DNA of 64,000 bases from Clostridiales bacterium. Its GTDB lineage: Bacteria > Bacillota > Clostridia > Lachnospirales > Lachnospiraceae. This document shows, piece after piece, positions 25,773-33,680 of the stretch. The position numbers and the translations under genes were made by a program. Each line of letters starts with the position of its first letter. Position 1 is the first letter of the stretch. The notes beneath the pieces are model-generated. The model made no database searches. It was not told where the DNA came from and worked only from the letters and a program-made list of their open reading frames with translations. Location of the stretch: NCBI GenBank assembly GCA_020859985.1, contig JAJBVD010000023.1, forward strand, positions 16,141 to 80,140, read 5' to 3'.

Positions 25773-26054
25773 TCACCGTTCATATGGGAAACAGATTGTT
25801 GTAACACTTCTGTCCGACTCAGTGATTATGTAGATGCTTACATCGTCAGAATATTTGTACAGAGCCACAATCTGTTCTCCATCACGTACCGCAGCATCGT
25901 TCAGTTCCTTGTCTTCTTCACAGATGTCACCCCAATCCTGTTTTTGATATTTTTTCAACGAGTTCGTCATGAAATAATCAAAATCCTTGTCGGTGATTCT
26001 TCGATAACATACTTCGTTAGTCATGACTGTACGTCCAAGTTCAAACTCAGCCAT
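25773..26054 (-). CDS. small phage protein, unknown function
   Basis: A 93-residue protein starting MAEFELGRTVMTNEVCYRRI, with a helical middle and a beta-rich end VSIYIITESDRSVTTI. I recognise no family. AAAGGGGGCTTGGGT precedes the ATG at 26054, and the dispersed octamer lies just upstream of it. It is co-directional with neighbours and separated by short gaps, so part of the early operon. Confidence 0.55.
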   Translation of the reverse strand: MAEFELGRTVMTNEVCYRRITDKDFDYFMTNSLKKYQKQDWGDICEEDKELNDAAVRDGEQIVALYKYSDDVSIYIITESDRSVTTICFPYER

Positions 26055-26084
26055 ACCCAAGCCCCCTTTCAAATATAATTCCGG

Positions 26085-26315
26085 TTAAGCCTGAACCTTT
26101 TTACAATATTCACGCCATTTCTTGAAACTCGCAGCGCACATCGGGCACAGATCCATTCCAAAAATCTTCTGCCACTTCTCCGGATATTCTGGTTTGGTAC
26201 ATTCAAGCCGATTTATCCCCGATTCTTCAGTTGGTATCGACTTTGGTGTCGGATCGCTCATAAAGATGCTCTCATCACATCTGTCGCAGGTATATAATTG
26301 TCCTTTGCTGATCAT
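26085..26315 (-). CDS. small zinc-ribbon protein
   Basis: A 76-residue protein with TCDRCD near the N-terminus and LCPMC near the C-terminus, two CxxC knuckles expected to bind one zinc ion. AAAGGAGGATTTTT precedes the ATG. Genes at 33681 and 33899 have the same CDRCG...CxxC layout and size. They are probably paralogous DNA- or protein-binding ribbons. Function is not known. Confidence 0.65.
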   Translation of the reverse strand: MISKGQLYTCDRCDESIFMSDPTPKSIPTEESGINRLECTKPEYPEKWQKIFGMDLCPMCAASFKKWREYCKKVQA

Positions 26316-26347
26316 AAAAATCCTCCTTTAAAAACCAAACTATAGAA

Positions 26348-26617
26348 TTACTTCCAAACTTTCCCGGTTTTCTTGTCACGAAGCACAATCCGAGACTCAA
26401 CGCGATATCCTGCACACTCGGCCATTGCAAACATGGTCTTCAGCAGCTTATAAAACTTTGCCTCATCCGGATCATAAGGCCGATCATAGGGTTTCCCGTC
26501 CCCATCAACCGCCTTCTTCTTACTTTTCGCCTCCAAATCAGCCTTAGCAATCGCGTGTAAAGCGGTTGAATCACGGTATCCAGAAGCATTTGTGCTTAAA
26601 TCAGGTGTGTAGCTCAT
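26348..26617 (-). CDS. small phage protein, unknown function
   Basis: An 89-residue protein with YRDSTALHAIAKADLEAKSK, a Gly/Lys/Pro-rich turn and a C-terminal YRVESRIVLRDKKTGKVWK. Its ATG overlaps the stop of the upstream gene (ATGA). The N-terminal MSYTPDLSTNASGYRDSTA resembles conserved phage proteins of this size, but no role is established. Confidence 0.55.
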   Translation of the reverse strand: MSYTPDLSTNASGYRDSTALHAIAKADLEAKSKKKAVDGDGKPYDRPYDPDEAKFYKLLKTMFAMAECAGYRVESRIVLRDKKTGKVWK

Positions 26618-26970
26618 CCTATTTTCCTCCCTTCAGATCGAATTACTATGCCAGTTTCCTCCTTAAGAGCCTCAACGTACTCAGGCATAGTACAAACATC
26701 GCTGTTAATGTCGCCCATAAGCTGGTCAATATAATTTAGAGTCCTCATAATTCTGGTTGGACCGAAACCATAGAGCCGATGTTCAGCCAAACCAATGCAG
26801 GTAAGAAGCATATCGACACTGTACATACTAACTTCTTCACGCACATCATCTTTCAACTTGTTAATATCGCTCTTATGCATTCTCACAGTTTGCTTATTAT
26901 CCTCGATTCGCGCTCTTCTCTCGGCTTTTCTACGTTCTGCTCGTCCCAAAACCCTCACCTCACATTCCAT
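26614..26970 (-). CDS. basic helical phage protein, unknown function
   Basis: A 118-residue protein starting MECEVRVLGRAERRKAERRA, with a strongly basic first helix, then a helical body. The ATG at 26970 overlaps the stop of the DUF5688 gene, favouring translational coupling. The longer 145-residue frame lies inside that gene and lacks a ribosome site. The RAERRxAER start is common in phage proteins but does not define a function. Confidence 0.5.
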   Translation of the reverse strand: MECEVRVLGRAERRKAERRARIEDNKQTVRMHKSDINKLKDDVREEVSMYSVDMLLTCIGLAEHRLYGFGPTRIMRTLNYIDQLMGDINSDVCTMPEYVEALKEETGIVIRSEGRKIG

Positions 26971-27628
26971 AATTCCATCGTCCGTAACTGTCCCGTCCAA
27001 AAAGGTACACATGATCGGATAAATATTCTTTACCGATGTGTTTCTCCTCATTAACTTCGCGGATATAAGTGCTGATTTTAGCTTTACCAGTCTTAACGTT
27101 GCATTTTAGCTCAGTTATAGGGATGCACAAAATCTCATGAACGCTGGAAGGGATGACGTATAATGGAGAAGCAGCATCTTTTGCAATCTCAATCATTGCA
27201 TGTATGTTAAGAAAACTACAGGAACCGTAGAATGCATCCTTATTTGTCATGCAAACCATGTCTAATTCTTCGTACTCTTCACCTTTCTTTTCCGCGTCCT
27301 TCCGAAGCATGTCATTCATTTCACCAGATGCCTTTATGACAGTGTTATTCTCAACGTTATTCATAGCGTCACCAAACAGCTGACCCTGTTCGACACCCCA
27401 ACTTTTCATGATGCCGTTATCAACCTTAAGTACAGCACCGCCCTCAACACCATCTACCAGTCCGTAATTGATAATTGGCACTACATAGAAATCAAGAATC
27501 TTCCACATAGGGTAATTCTCAATCAAATCTATATCAGCACGATCTTGCCTGATCAGTTGTAGACTGAGATGTGGTCTCATTATGTCGTAAGTTTTAACCT
27601 CCATATTTGCTTTGTTTTTATCATCCAT
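26960..27628 (-). CDS. DUF5688-like protein
   Basis: A 222-residue protein with DIDLIENYPMWKILDFYVVP, GVEQGQLFGDAMNN and PLYVIPSSVHEILCIP. These are the characteristic blocks of DUF5688, a family very common in Lachnospiraceae genomes and mobile elements, of unknown function. AAGGGGGCAAATAT precedes the ATG and the dispersed octamer lies just upstream. This family is one of the reasons for the host assignment. Confidence 0.75.
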   Translation of the reverse strand: MDDKNKANMEVKTYDIMRPHLSLQLIRQDRADIDLIENYPMWKILDFYVVPIINYGLVDGVEGGAVLKVDNGIMKSWGVEQGQLFGDAMNNVENNTVIKASGEMNDMLRKDAEKKGEEYEELDMVCMTNKDAFYGSCSFLNIHAMIEIAKDAASPLYVIPSSVHEILCIPITELKCNVKTGKAKISTYIREVNEEKHIGKEYLSDHVYLFGRDSYGRWNYGM

Positions 27629-27651
27629 ATATTTGCCCCCTTGAAATATAA

Positions 27652-28026
27652 TTAACGGTACCCATAGCTTCTGCTTGCTCGCCGATAACTTAATTCCTCT
27701 TCTTCACCGTCATCTTTGTCCGTAATAAAGCCATCCTCCGCAATAGCAATATAATTGAACGTCAGACCATTAGGATTCAACGCGGTTACATTGGCTTTCG
27801 GCCCAAGCTGCAGCCATAAAGCACCAATCTCAGCATCGTTGCTTCCCTTGTCACGGTAATAACTGAAGATTTCATCCTGTACGGCAGGTGTGACACAAAC
27901 TTTCCTGCAATCAAAACGAGTGGAGTCTGTAATCTCGACCCCACTCAACTTAGCCAGCATATTGTAAAACTCATAGATACCTGTGTGGCATAAATCCTTG
28001 CCCAAAATTAATGCCATAGTTGCCAT
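27652..28026 (-). CDS. small phage protein, unknown function
   Basis: A 124-residue protein with LGKDLCHTGIYEFYNMLAKL and a C-terminal SYRRASRSYGYR. AAAGGAGGAGGGTTTT precedes the ATG. Its body carries WLQLGPKANVTALNPNG. No recognised motif. It sits between DUF5688 and a MazG-like gene in the early operon. Confidence 0.55.
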   Translation of the reverse strand: MATMALILGKDLCHTGIYEFYNMLAKLSGVEITDSTRFDCRKVCVTPAVQDEIFSYYRDKGSNDAEIGALWLQLGPKANVTALNPNGLTFNYIAIAEDGFITDKDDGEEEELSYRRASRSYGYR

Positions 28027-28055
28027 AAAACCCTCCTCCTTTCGGTTAAATATAA

Positions 28056-28400
28056 TTAGGTGTCCTCAATCCGCTTCAGGTCACGGTCGAGCTTGACATT
28101 AATAGCTCGGTTTACTTCAGTTGCGTCTATACCAATATAACCGTTTTTATCAGGTCGAGACATCAACTGAATTCCAATCCAAACGTCAGCCATTTCCTGT
28201 AGAACATCGTCCATGTTATCAAAGCCACGCAGATTCTTAACCAGAGCCTGCTGTAATTCTGCCATCTCTTCTATTAACCAGGTAGCATTTGTTTTCCAGT
28301 CCTCTGTTGCAGCAATTGGTTTTAAACAGTTATAAGATTTTTCTGTAATATAACCGTGAACCTCACTCTCCATCGCTGCTTTGAACTTTTCTCTGTCCAT
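28056..28400 (-). CDS. MazG-like nucleotide pyrophosphohydrolase
   Basis: A 114-residue all-helical protein with WLIEEMAELQQALVK and VLQEMADVWIGIQLM, matching the E-x-x-E...E-x-x-D metal-binding layout of MazG/dUTPase-like hydrolases. Phage members clean nucleotide pools or lower alarmone levels. GGAGGTGAATCCG precedes the ATG at 28400 (MDREKFK). The two extra upstream codons are not needed. Confidence 0.75.
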   Translation of the reverse strand: MDREKFKAAMESEVHGYITEKSYNCLKPIAATEDWKTNATWLIEEMAELQQALVKNLRGFDNMDDVLQEMADVWIGIQLMSRPDKNGYIGIDATEVNRAINVKLDRDLKRIEDT

Positions 28401-28405
28401 CGGAT

Positions 28406-28582
28406 TCACCTCCTTTTCTGCAATTTATACAAATGTAATGGTGGAACAGCTTTCATTGCATTACTCAGATCCGTCATTTTATCCGACATTTCTTTAGCTG
28501 AAACCGCAAGGGACGCATATGATTCGGCCATTGTTGATACTGCATCTAAAAGACTATCCATACGTTTTTCTTCTTCACTCAT
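28406..28582 (-). CDS. small helical protein, unknown function
   Basis: A 58-residue protein starting MSEEEKRMDSLLDAVSTMA, predicted as one long amphipathic helix with a basic tail. GAAAGAGGTGAATCCG precedes the ATG at 28582, repeating the ribosome region of the next gene (GAGGTGAATCCG). Function unknown. Confidence 0.45.
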   Translation of the reverse strand: MSEEEKRMDSLLDAVSTMAESYASLAVSAKEMSDKMTDLSNAMKAVPPLHLYKLQKRR

Positions 28583-28602
28583 CGGATTCACCTCTTTCTT
28601 TT

Positions 28603-28785
28603 TCATAATACTAATGCGGCCGCACTAAAACCAAGTGCGATAATTAAGCTTATAATGGACACGTTCACGGCAATATCACTGTCTTTTCCGATATGAACAA
28701 GTAACGAAGTGTAAGCAATTATCCACGATAGAAGCATTACGACTATAAGTAAATCTTTTACGTTAACTATTACAGTAAAAGTCAT
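28603..28785 (-). CDS. two-helix membrane protein
   Basis: A 60-residue protein with two hydrophobic segments, KDLLIVVMLLSWIIAYTSLL and SIISLIIALGFSAAALVL. Its ATG overlaps the stop of the ThyX-like gene (ATGA), so it is coupled to it. No family recognised. Confidence 0.5.
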   Translation of the reverse strand: MTFTVIVNVKDLLIVVMLLSWIIAYTSLLVHIGKDSDIAVNVSIISLIIALGFSAAALVL

Positions 28786-29519
28786 CACTCTTCCTCCCCA
28801 ATAATAATCTCCGAATACGGCAGATGTTCAATCCACTCACAGAAGTCATGCCACTCATCCAACTTGTGATTCTTTCTTGACGGGTAAATCCCAGCCAGAA
28901 CCTCGTAATTCATCATGACTGTCCGTTTCTGGTTGTACGAGCTCGGAAGAAGCTGAATCATCTGCCACCAGTAGGTCTTGTCCTTGGTATCAAGATATAA
29001 TTCACGGCATTTATTCAACATAGCTATTATCCAGTCCTGCATTATCTCGATAGGAGATTCTCCATAGTCTTCATAAGAATCTCCAGTGTTAGTAAGTATA
29101 TATACGTCGCTGTCATCTCCGAGCAGATGTTCACACGAGAAATCCTCCAGCGTAAACTCCTTATCCGCAATCTTATGCATTGTCGAACACGAGTTAGCCA
29201 CGGTTCCAATCTTGTATGTATCGAACTCCTTCCACCAATATAATGGCGCGGTGATATCCACATACACGGTTATCATCCGACGGAACTTAGCGTGCACAGA
29301 ACCACCCCTCACCAGTTTCATCATCAGCTCGTGGTCATTTGGGCCGATTACATAATCTGGGCATTTACTTACTGCGTGCTTTTTGCCTACAGTACATTTA
29401 TAACAAGGAATCATCACACATGGTGCGCTATCACTCTTCTCCCAGCTATTCATCGGGTTTCTCATTCCGCGGATAGCTTCTTTCCATCCATATGTCTGTG
29501 TTTTTTCAAGCTTAATCAT
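28785..29519 (-). CDS. ThyX-like protein (possible flavin-dependent thymidylate synthase relative)
   Basis: A 244-residue protein. ITAPLYWWKEFDTYKIGTVA followed by NSCSTMHK occupies the place of the RHR...NE.S.RY motif in ThyX, and LLPSSYNQKRTVMMNYEVL resembles the late LPxxxYxxxxxxxNLR segment. The RHR signature itself is absent, so catalytic activity as a thymidylate synthase is doubtful. Proteins of this type are frequent in clostridial phages. The fold assignment is by pattern only. AAAGGAGGAGCAATAA precedes the ATG. Confidence 0.45.
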   Translation of the reverse strand: MIKLEKTQTYGWKEAIRGMRNPMNSWEKSDSAPCVMIPCYKCTVGKKHAVSKCPDYVIGPNDHELMMKLVRGGSVHAKFRRMITVYVDITAPLYWWKEFDTYKIGTVANSCSTMHKIADKEFTLEDFSCEHLLGDDSDVYILTNTGDSYEDYGESPIEIMQDWIIAMLNKCRELYLDTKDKTYWWQMIQLLPSSYNQKRTVMMNYEVLAGIYPSRKNHKLDEWHDFCEWIEHLPYSEIIIGEEE

Positions 29520-29733
29520 TTATTGCTCCTCCTTTCGTTAAATTGTTTAATCCCTCGACTGGTTCACCGAAATATAATATGCTGTCTACAGGGATAAAGG
29601 TTCGTTGATTATCAGTCGTGAAATAAAACATATTAGGGTTTGTAGTACAAAAACCATATTCAGTACACGGGTTAATCCGTACCGGTTGATCGGGTCTTGA
29701 CTTGAATATGATTATTAAATCAAAGCAACGCAT
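29512..29733 (-). CDS. small phage protein, unknown function
   Basis: A 73-residue protein starting MRCFDLIIIFKSRPDQPVRI, beta-rich, ending GLNNLTKGGAIND. GAAAGGAGAACGAA precedes the ATG, and its 3-prime end overlaps the next gene. No motif recognised. Confidence 0.5.
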   Translation of the reverse strand: MRCFDLIIIFKSRPDQPVRINPCTEYGFCTTNPNMFYFTTDNQRTFIPVDSILYFGEPVEGLNNLTKGGAIND

Positions 29734-29745
29734 TTCGTTCTCCTT

Positions 29746-30126
29746 TCAAATCAGATAAGGTTTATCTAAAACAATATAGTATCCAGTTTGCCTATACTGC
29801 TTTATATAAGCACGATCCAGATTTACCCAGCCATATTTGGTGTCCTCGTAGTCAGAATCCATGCCACACATTTTGTAATAGTCTTTCATACGAACAACAC
29901 CATATTTCTGCAGAAGCTCTTTAAGATTATTTAACACCTGTACTGCATCATCTAAATTATTAAATATTGGCTTTTTAATATTTTGGTAATAATGTAATTT
30001 GCGGTAATCAGCCGGTTTAATTATTGGTTCCTCAAGGTTCTTCTCCAGCAGAACCCGAATATTCTGAAGCTCAACCCCGAGCAAACGAATTTCATTGATA
30101 AGCTCCCTTTGTTCAGTTTTGTTCAT
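29746..30126 (-). CDS. phage protein with C-terminal domain shared with the 41454 gene
   Basis: A 126-residue protein. N-terminal helices (RLLGVELQNIRVLLEKNLEE) lead into LLQKYGVVRMKDYYKMCGMD, then YEDTKYGWVNLDRAYI. The same block (KRYGIATVRDLYDLCGLGSD, YTDCKYGWTNVSSAKI) ends the protein at 41454-42077. This ~55-residue module is widespread in gut phages, and its role is unknown. Its start overlaps the end of nrdG. Confidence 0.55.
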   Translation of the reverse strand: MNKTEQRELINEIRLLGVELQNIRVLLEKNLEEPIIKPADYRKLHYYQNIKKPIFNNLDDAVQVLNNLKELLQKYGVVRMKDYYKMCGMDSDYEDTKYGWVNLDRAYIKQYRQTGYYIVLDKPYLI

Positions 30127-30346
30127 GATTTTCTCCTTTCTTAGCCAGATATTCCCTACTCTTTGCTACCATTTCAAAAGCTTCCTGTGTCTGTTTGGCA
30201 CCTTCCTTGAGTAATTCGTTTGCATATGATACCAGATCGCAATATGAATGTTTTTCATCCTCGTCACATCTATATGCCGGACAGTCCGCGCAATCCATGC
30301 AGTAACAATGTTCTTTTTCAGTGATTAATTTGCCTAAATTGCACAT
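30113..30346 (-). CDS. possible separate Cys-rich protein inside the nrdG frame
   Basis: GAAAGGAGACCG followed by ATG at 30346, with the dispersed octamer variant just upstream, is the layout used before neighbouring genes. Translation gives 77 residues with CYCMDCADC and YRCDEDEKHSYC. It may be an independent gene fused in frame to nrdG after loss of the nrdG stop codon, or simply the end of a longer NrdG. Confidence 0.4.
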   Translation of the reverse strand: MCNLGKLITEKEHCYCMDCADCPAYRCDEDEKHSYCDLVSYANELLKEGAKQTQEAFEMVAKSREYLAKKGENHEQN

Positions 30347-30808
30347 CGGTCTCCTTTCAAAATATAAGATTCTCTGGTTTCTACTTCCGCGGAATTTTAA
30401 AGTAATGCCTTTCTGCTCTTCGATGAATTCACCATCCACAAGAACGTCGATATATTTCATCATTTCTTTTCCGCGTAAATCCCGCTCATACGTATACCCT
30501 GTGTAACACCAAATATCTTTCTCCGGGTATGTCTCTCGGATTTTCTTAAGCAGTTCAGTTACAACCGGTTCATTCTCGGGTTCAAACGGCTCTCCTCCCA
30601 AAACTGTAAACCCTTGAATATAATCCGGTTTCAATGCTTCGAGAATCATCTGCTCAGTTTCTTCGGTGAAAGGTTGGCCATAATTAAAATCCCACGCAGC
30701 ACTGTTAAAGCATCCTTTGCATTTACGTCGGCATCCAGATACGAAAAGCGAAACTCTAACCCCGGTTCCATTAGATATATCGTAGGTGTTTATTTTGCCA
30801 TAATTCAT
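30113..30808 (-). CDS. nrdG: anaerobic ribonucleotide reductase activator NrdG, with C-terminal Cys-rich extension
   Basis: A 231-residue radical SAM enzyme that generates the glycyl radical on NrdD. VSGCRRKCKGCFN holds the CxxxCxxC iron-sulfur ligands, and GFTVLGGEPFEPEN is the SAM-binding GGEP block. The family usually ends soon after NQR-I-x, at about residue 150. Here the frame continues for 77 more residues (MCNLGKLITEKEHCYCMDCA...) with a Cys cluster. At the junction, codons for YFERRP read as a ribosome site followed by ATG. No nrdD lies in the window. GGAGGTGCCTGGC precedes the ATG at 30808. Confidence 0.8.
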   Translation of the reverse strand: MNYGKINTYDISNGTGVRVSLFVSGCRRKCKGCFNSAAWDFNYGQPFTEETEQMILEALKPDYIQGFTVLGGEPFEPENEPVVTELLKKIRETYPEKDIWCYTGYTYERDLRGKEMMKYIDVLVDGEFIEEQKGITLKFRGSRNQRILYFERRPMCNLGKLITEKEHCYCMDCADCPAYRCDEDEKHSYCDLVSYANELLKEGAKQTQEAFEMVAKSREYLAKKGENHEQN

Positions 30809-31119
30809 GCCAGGCACCTCCTCTTCACAAATATAAGCCCCAATCCAATAGGAATACCGAAGCAGGCAAAGGTCAGATCCGCGCAAACCACAGTAACCAC
30901 GGCAGTCAATCCAAGAACCAAAGCCCCATAAGCCCTCTGCTTACGAATATAATTCTGTAGTTCTCTCTTAGCAGCTGCTTCTCTACGGATGTCCATCCAA
31001 CAAGCAACGTATCCAATCTCATAGCCACCGTTTAAGCCTTCGCTGTAACCACCAGCATAACCAGCCTGATAGGACTGAATATCAATCACATCCTGCTGCC
31101 TCGTTACTATTGCCCCCAT
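30805..31119 (-). CDS. membrane protein, unknown function
   Basis: A 104-residue protein. The N-terminal half is Gly/Tyr rich (SYQAGYAGGYSEGLNGGYEI). The C-terminal half has hydrophobic helices YGALVLGLTAVVTVVCADL and CFGIPIGLGLIFV. TAAAGGAGGTACAGAAAA precedes the ATG, and the stop overlaps the nrdG ATG. The 5-prime end overlaps the upstream zinc gene. Confidence 0.5.
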   Translation of the reverse strand: MGAIVTRQQDVIDIQSYQAGYAGGYSEGLNGGYEIGYVACWMDIRREAAAKRELQNYIRKQRAYGALVLGLTAVVTVVCADLTFACFGIPIGLGLIFVKRRCLA

Positions 31120-31288
31120 TTTTCTGTACCTCCTTTAAATGCTTCTCGATATTTGCACATCTTCTGGCATTGCCGCAGTAAATGGTATACTCCTTAGTGA
31201 AGTTACTCAATAAAGTGTTCTTTTCGGAAACTTTGAAATCGAATTCTGAACAAGTCTGGCAGTAGTCTTTAACATTTAATGTTATCAT
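31082..31288 (-). CDS. small Cys-containing protein
   Basis: A 68-residue protein with YCQTCSEFDFKVSEK and IYCGNARRCANIEKHL, a CxxC plus CxxxxxC arrangement that may hold zinc. Overlaps both neighbours, as is typical in this compact region. Function unknown. Confidence 0.5.
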   Translation of the reverse strand: MITLNVKDYCQTCSEFDFKVSEKNTLLSNFTKEYTIYCGNARRCANIEKHLKEVQKNGGNSNEAAGCD

Positions 31289-31577
31289 TCTTATCTCTAC
31301 CTTTCTTCAAACTATTGAGCATCCTATCAGCTAGTTTCAATGCGGCTTTTCCGATAATATAACGTATTTTTAAATAGCCGATTCTCCATGCTATAAAAGG
31401 CCAGAACGTAGCTATAACCATCCAAATCCAAACTGGCCAATCAGAAGGTTGCATATTTCCAGATAGTTGCTTGTAAAATTCAAGGTCATTTATTCTCCTA
31501 TACATCCAGATAAGACAAACGGCCCATCCAAATAGATAGACCGCCAATATAATATCCACCACAGTTCGTACCATCAT
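31269..31577 (-). CDS. two-helix membrane protein
   Basis: A 102-residue protein with VVDIILAVYLFGWAVCLIWM and WPVWIWMVIATFWPFIAWRI as membrane helices and a basic C-terminal tail. GGGAGGAGAAAGA precedes the ATG at 31577, which overlaps the stop of the 52-residue gene upstream. Function unknown. Confidence 0.55.
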   Translation of the reverse strand: MMVRTVVDIILAVYLFGWAVCLIWMYRRINDLEFYKQLSGNMQPSDWPVWIWMVIATFWPFIAWRIGYLKIRYIIGKAALKLADRMLNSLKKGRDKNDNIKC

Positions 31578-31732
31578 TCTTTCTCCTCCCACTTAACCGG
31601 TTTATGAGAATATAAATTCACAGTTTCGTCGAGGCACTCCCAGCACGGACTCTCACCCTCATCCACGTCGCAATGCTTACATGATTCACAATACTGGTCA
31701 AAGTAAACCTCTTTCTCCTGATTAATTACCAT
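31574..31732 (-). CDS. 52-residue Cys-rich phage protein
   Basis: It encodes YFDQYCESCKHCDVDEGESP then CWECLDETVNLYSHKPVKWE. The CxxCxxCD...P-C-x-x-C-L...HKP pattern is a conserved small zinc-binding protein in Firmicute phages, of unknown role. AAAGGAGGACGTTTTGCT precedes the ATG at 31732, and the stop overlaps the next ATG. Confidence 0.65.
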   Translation of the reverse strand: MVINQEKEVYFDQYCESCKHCDVDEGESPCWECLDETVNLYSHKPVKWEEKE

Positions 31733-31889
31733 AGCAAAACGTCCTCCTTTCTTTCACGAGTGTGCTTCTTAGCACTCTTATAACAAGCTGTATCTGCTCA
31801 ATTTCTGCAGTTGTCTTAGCTCGGATAAGTCTGTCCTCCATCATTCTTATCCGGTTCTCTAAATGTCTTAATTCTGAGGTTGTTACCAT
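31722..31889 (-). CDS. 55-residue helical protein
   Basis: The frame from ATG 31889 gives MVTTSELRHLENRIRMMEDR and a second basic helix, suggestive of a short coiled coil. GGGAGGTAAGCAACT precedes the ATG. The end overlaps the next gene by 11 bases and includes its ribosome site. Function unknown. Confidence 0.5.
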   Translation of the reverse strand: MVTTSELRHLENRIRMMEDRLIRAKTTAEIEQIQLVIRVLRSTLVKERRTFCYGN

Positions 31890-31895
31890 AGTTGC

Positions 31896-33170
31896 TTACC
31901 TCCCGTAAAATTTTTGTTCGTTGAACTGTTTCTTTCTCGTTACGGCTCTGTCAATAGCAAGATCAATAGATGCTTTGCTTTTCAGATGGTAGTACCAAAG
32001 ATCGGTATAAGGTGTATTCCGTCTGTCGATTCTCCCAGCAGATTGAGCCATGATCTTGTAACTGTAGTTTTGTGAAAAAAATATAATCGTGTCAGTTTCA
32101 GTTGTGTTCCATCCCTCAGCGCCAGCGGAATAGTTAACGAGGTATACCCATCGTTCTGACTTAGGAATACCATCATGGTTATGTCCATTCCATTCGGCAA
32201 CTTGTACCCCATCTCCCCATCCGGCATTTCTGAGCATTTCGAGTTCATAGTCGAAGTTGTAAAATATAATTGCCTTAGGATGATCCTCCATGAGTTCAAG
32301 ACAAGCCACCAGTCGTCGTTCATCTGAGTTCACCACCTTTCTTAAGCAGTAACAGAACCCACCGGCATTGGCGATAGGTTCGTCTTTAAACGGGTCCCAG
32401 CGAGTCCGCATAGTATCCAAATATAATTTCTTGTCATACTCCACTATGACGTCCTCGTGATGAGCTACTGTCTTCTTGTCGTACTCCAAGTCGATCAGAA
32501 TACTGTTTCGAAGTCTCATCAGTTTCCCTGTTCCAAGATACTTTTCCACCATTGGATAATTGACGTGCGGATTGAAGACGACGTGATCATTGTTGAATTC
32601 AGTCCTGTTTTTAAAGAAACCATTCGCAATGAAAACCGGAATGTAGTCAGACCATGTATCACCGGGTGTTGCGGACAATATGATCCATTCGTTGTTCTTG
32701 GCTATCTTCAGGAAAGCCTTAACCCATGCTCCTTTTCCGGTCACTCTGTCCTCGTCAAATATAAAGAATGCATCTGTCACGTCTTGGTACTTCTTAATGT
32801 TGTTCCACGAGTCAATCACAATCGTATTGACGTACAAGCTTTTTTCCGGGTCAGTGCTCATGAGGAACGGAGCCATCTCAAACTCCCATTCTCGGTCATC
32901 CCGTTTTTTCGCAGTTGTGATAATATAAAGGTCTTGAGGCGGGTCACCCATGGGAATATACTCGTCACCGTCTTCAGTTGGTTCAAGCCAGCAGTCATCA
33001 TCACAGCCAAACATTTCGCCAAAGCCACCGCCGTTCCTGAAGAAATAATAAAGGAGCGCGGTCCTAGATTTACCCGAACCAACGCCCCCATTCAAGATAC
33101 AGCCGTTCTTCATCCTGTTGACTGCTTCAACCTGCTTTTCGTCCAACTCCAACGGTGCAGGCAGCCTCAT
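31896..33170 (-). CDS. SF2 DNA helicase
   Basis: A 424-residue helicase. Motif I GGVGSGKSR (28-36), motif II FDED, motif III LSATPGD, motif V-like NYSAGAEGWN and motif VI QSAGRIDRRN identify superfamily 2 in the SNF2/DEAD-like branch used by phages for replication or recombination. The start overlaps the stop of the SSB-like gene (TAATGA). The pairing suggests joint action at forks or in strand exchange. Confidence 0.88.
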   Translation of the reverse strand: MRLPAPLELDEKQVEAVNRMKNGCILNGGVGSGKSRTALLYYFFRNGGGFGEMFGCDDDCWLEPTEDGDEYIPMGDPPQDLYIITTAKKRDDREWEFEMAPFLMSTDPEKSLYVNTIVIDSWNNIKKYQDVTDAFFIFDEDRVTGKGAWVKAFLKIAKNNEWIILSATPGDTWSDYIPVFIANGFFKNRTEFNNDHVVFNPHVNYPMVEKYLGTGKLMRLRNSILIDLEYDKKTVAHHEDVIVEYDKKLYLDTMRTRWDPFKDEPIANAGGFCYCLRKVVNSDERRLVACLELMEDHPKAIIFYNFDYELEMLRNAGWGDGVQVAEWNGHNHDGIPKSERWVYLVNYSAGAEGWNTTETDTIIFFSQNYSYKIMAQSAGRIDRRNTPYTDLWYYHLKSKASIDLAIDRAVTRKKQFNEQKFYGR

Positions 33171-33679
33171 TACTCATCCTCCGGATATTCTTCCTCTGCG
33201 TATTTCTCGGCAAAGGCATCATCCGGTTTAGCAATCGTAACCCGCATCACACTCACGTAGGCCTTGATATGGCCATCACCTGTATCCGGGTTGTCCTCGA
33301 TCCAGCGCCCACGGATTGTGATGTCGATATTAACGATCCTGCTTCTCGCCAGCTTGCTCACGGTTCTCTCGTTCAGAGTAACTCTGTGATCCATTCTGCC
33401 CTCGACATACATGTAAATCCGCGGCTGAAGATTCTCGTACTCCTCAGGCACATCGTACTTAATCTCTACCGGCAGGAAATGTCTCGGTTCCGGGAAGTTC
33501 TCGCTCGGTCTCGTCACGTGAATATTCCAGCCCTCATCCACAAGAGACTGAATATCTTCCGGTGACATATCCAGAAACACACAGATGGATTTCTTACCGA
33601 AGTTATCCCGGTCAAATCCCTGTCTTGACATAATCTCCGCGTTCTCAATGTTAATGTTTGCAATCTGCTTGTAAGCCAT
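33170..33679 (-). CDS. single-stranded DNA-binding protein-like
   Basis: A 169-residue beta-rich protein with KKSICVFLDMSPEDIQSLVD, EGWNIHVTRPSE, RIYMYVEGRMDHRVTLNE and IDITIRGRWIE...GHIKAYV, ending in a very acidic tail (AEEEYPEDE). The layout of an OB-type core and acidic C-terminus matches a phage SSB family common in Firmicutes. It immediately precedes a helicase. Assignment is by pattern and context. Confidence 0.65.
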   Translation of the reverse strand: MAYKQIANINIENAEIMSRQGFDRDNFGKKSICVFLDMSPEDIQSLVDEGWNIHVTRPSENFPEPRHFLPVEIKYDVPEEYENLQPRIYMYVEGRMDHRVTLNERTVSKLARSRIVNIDITIRGRWIEDNPDTGDGHIKAYVSVMRVTIAKPDDAFAEKYAEEEYPEDE

Positions 33680-33680
33680 C

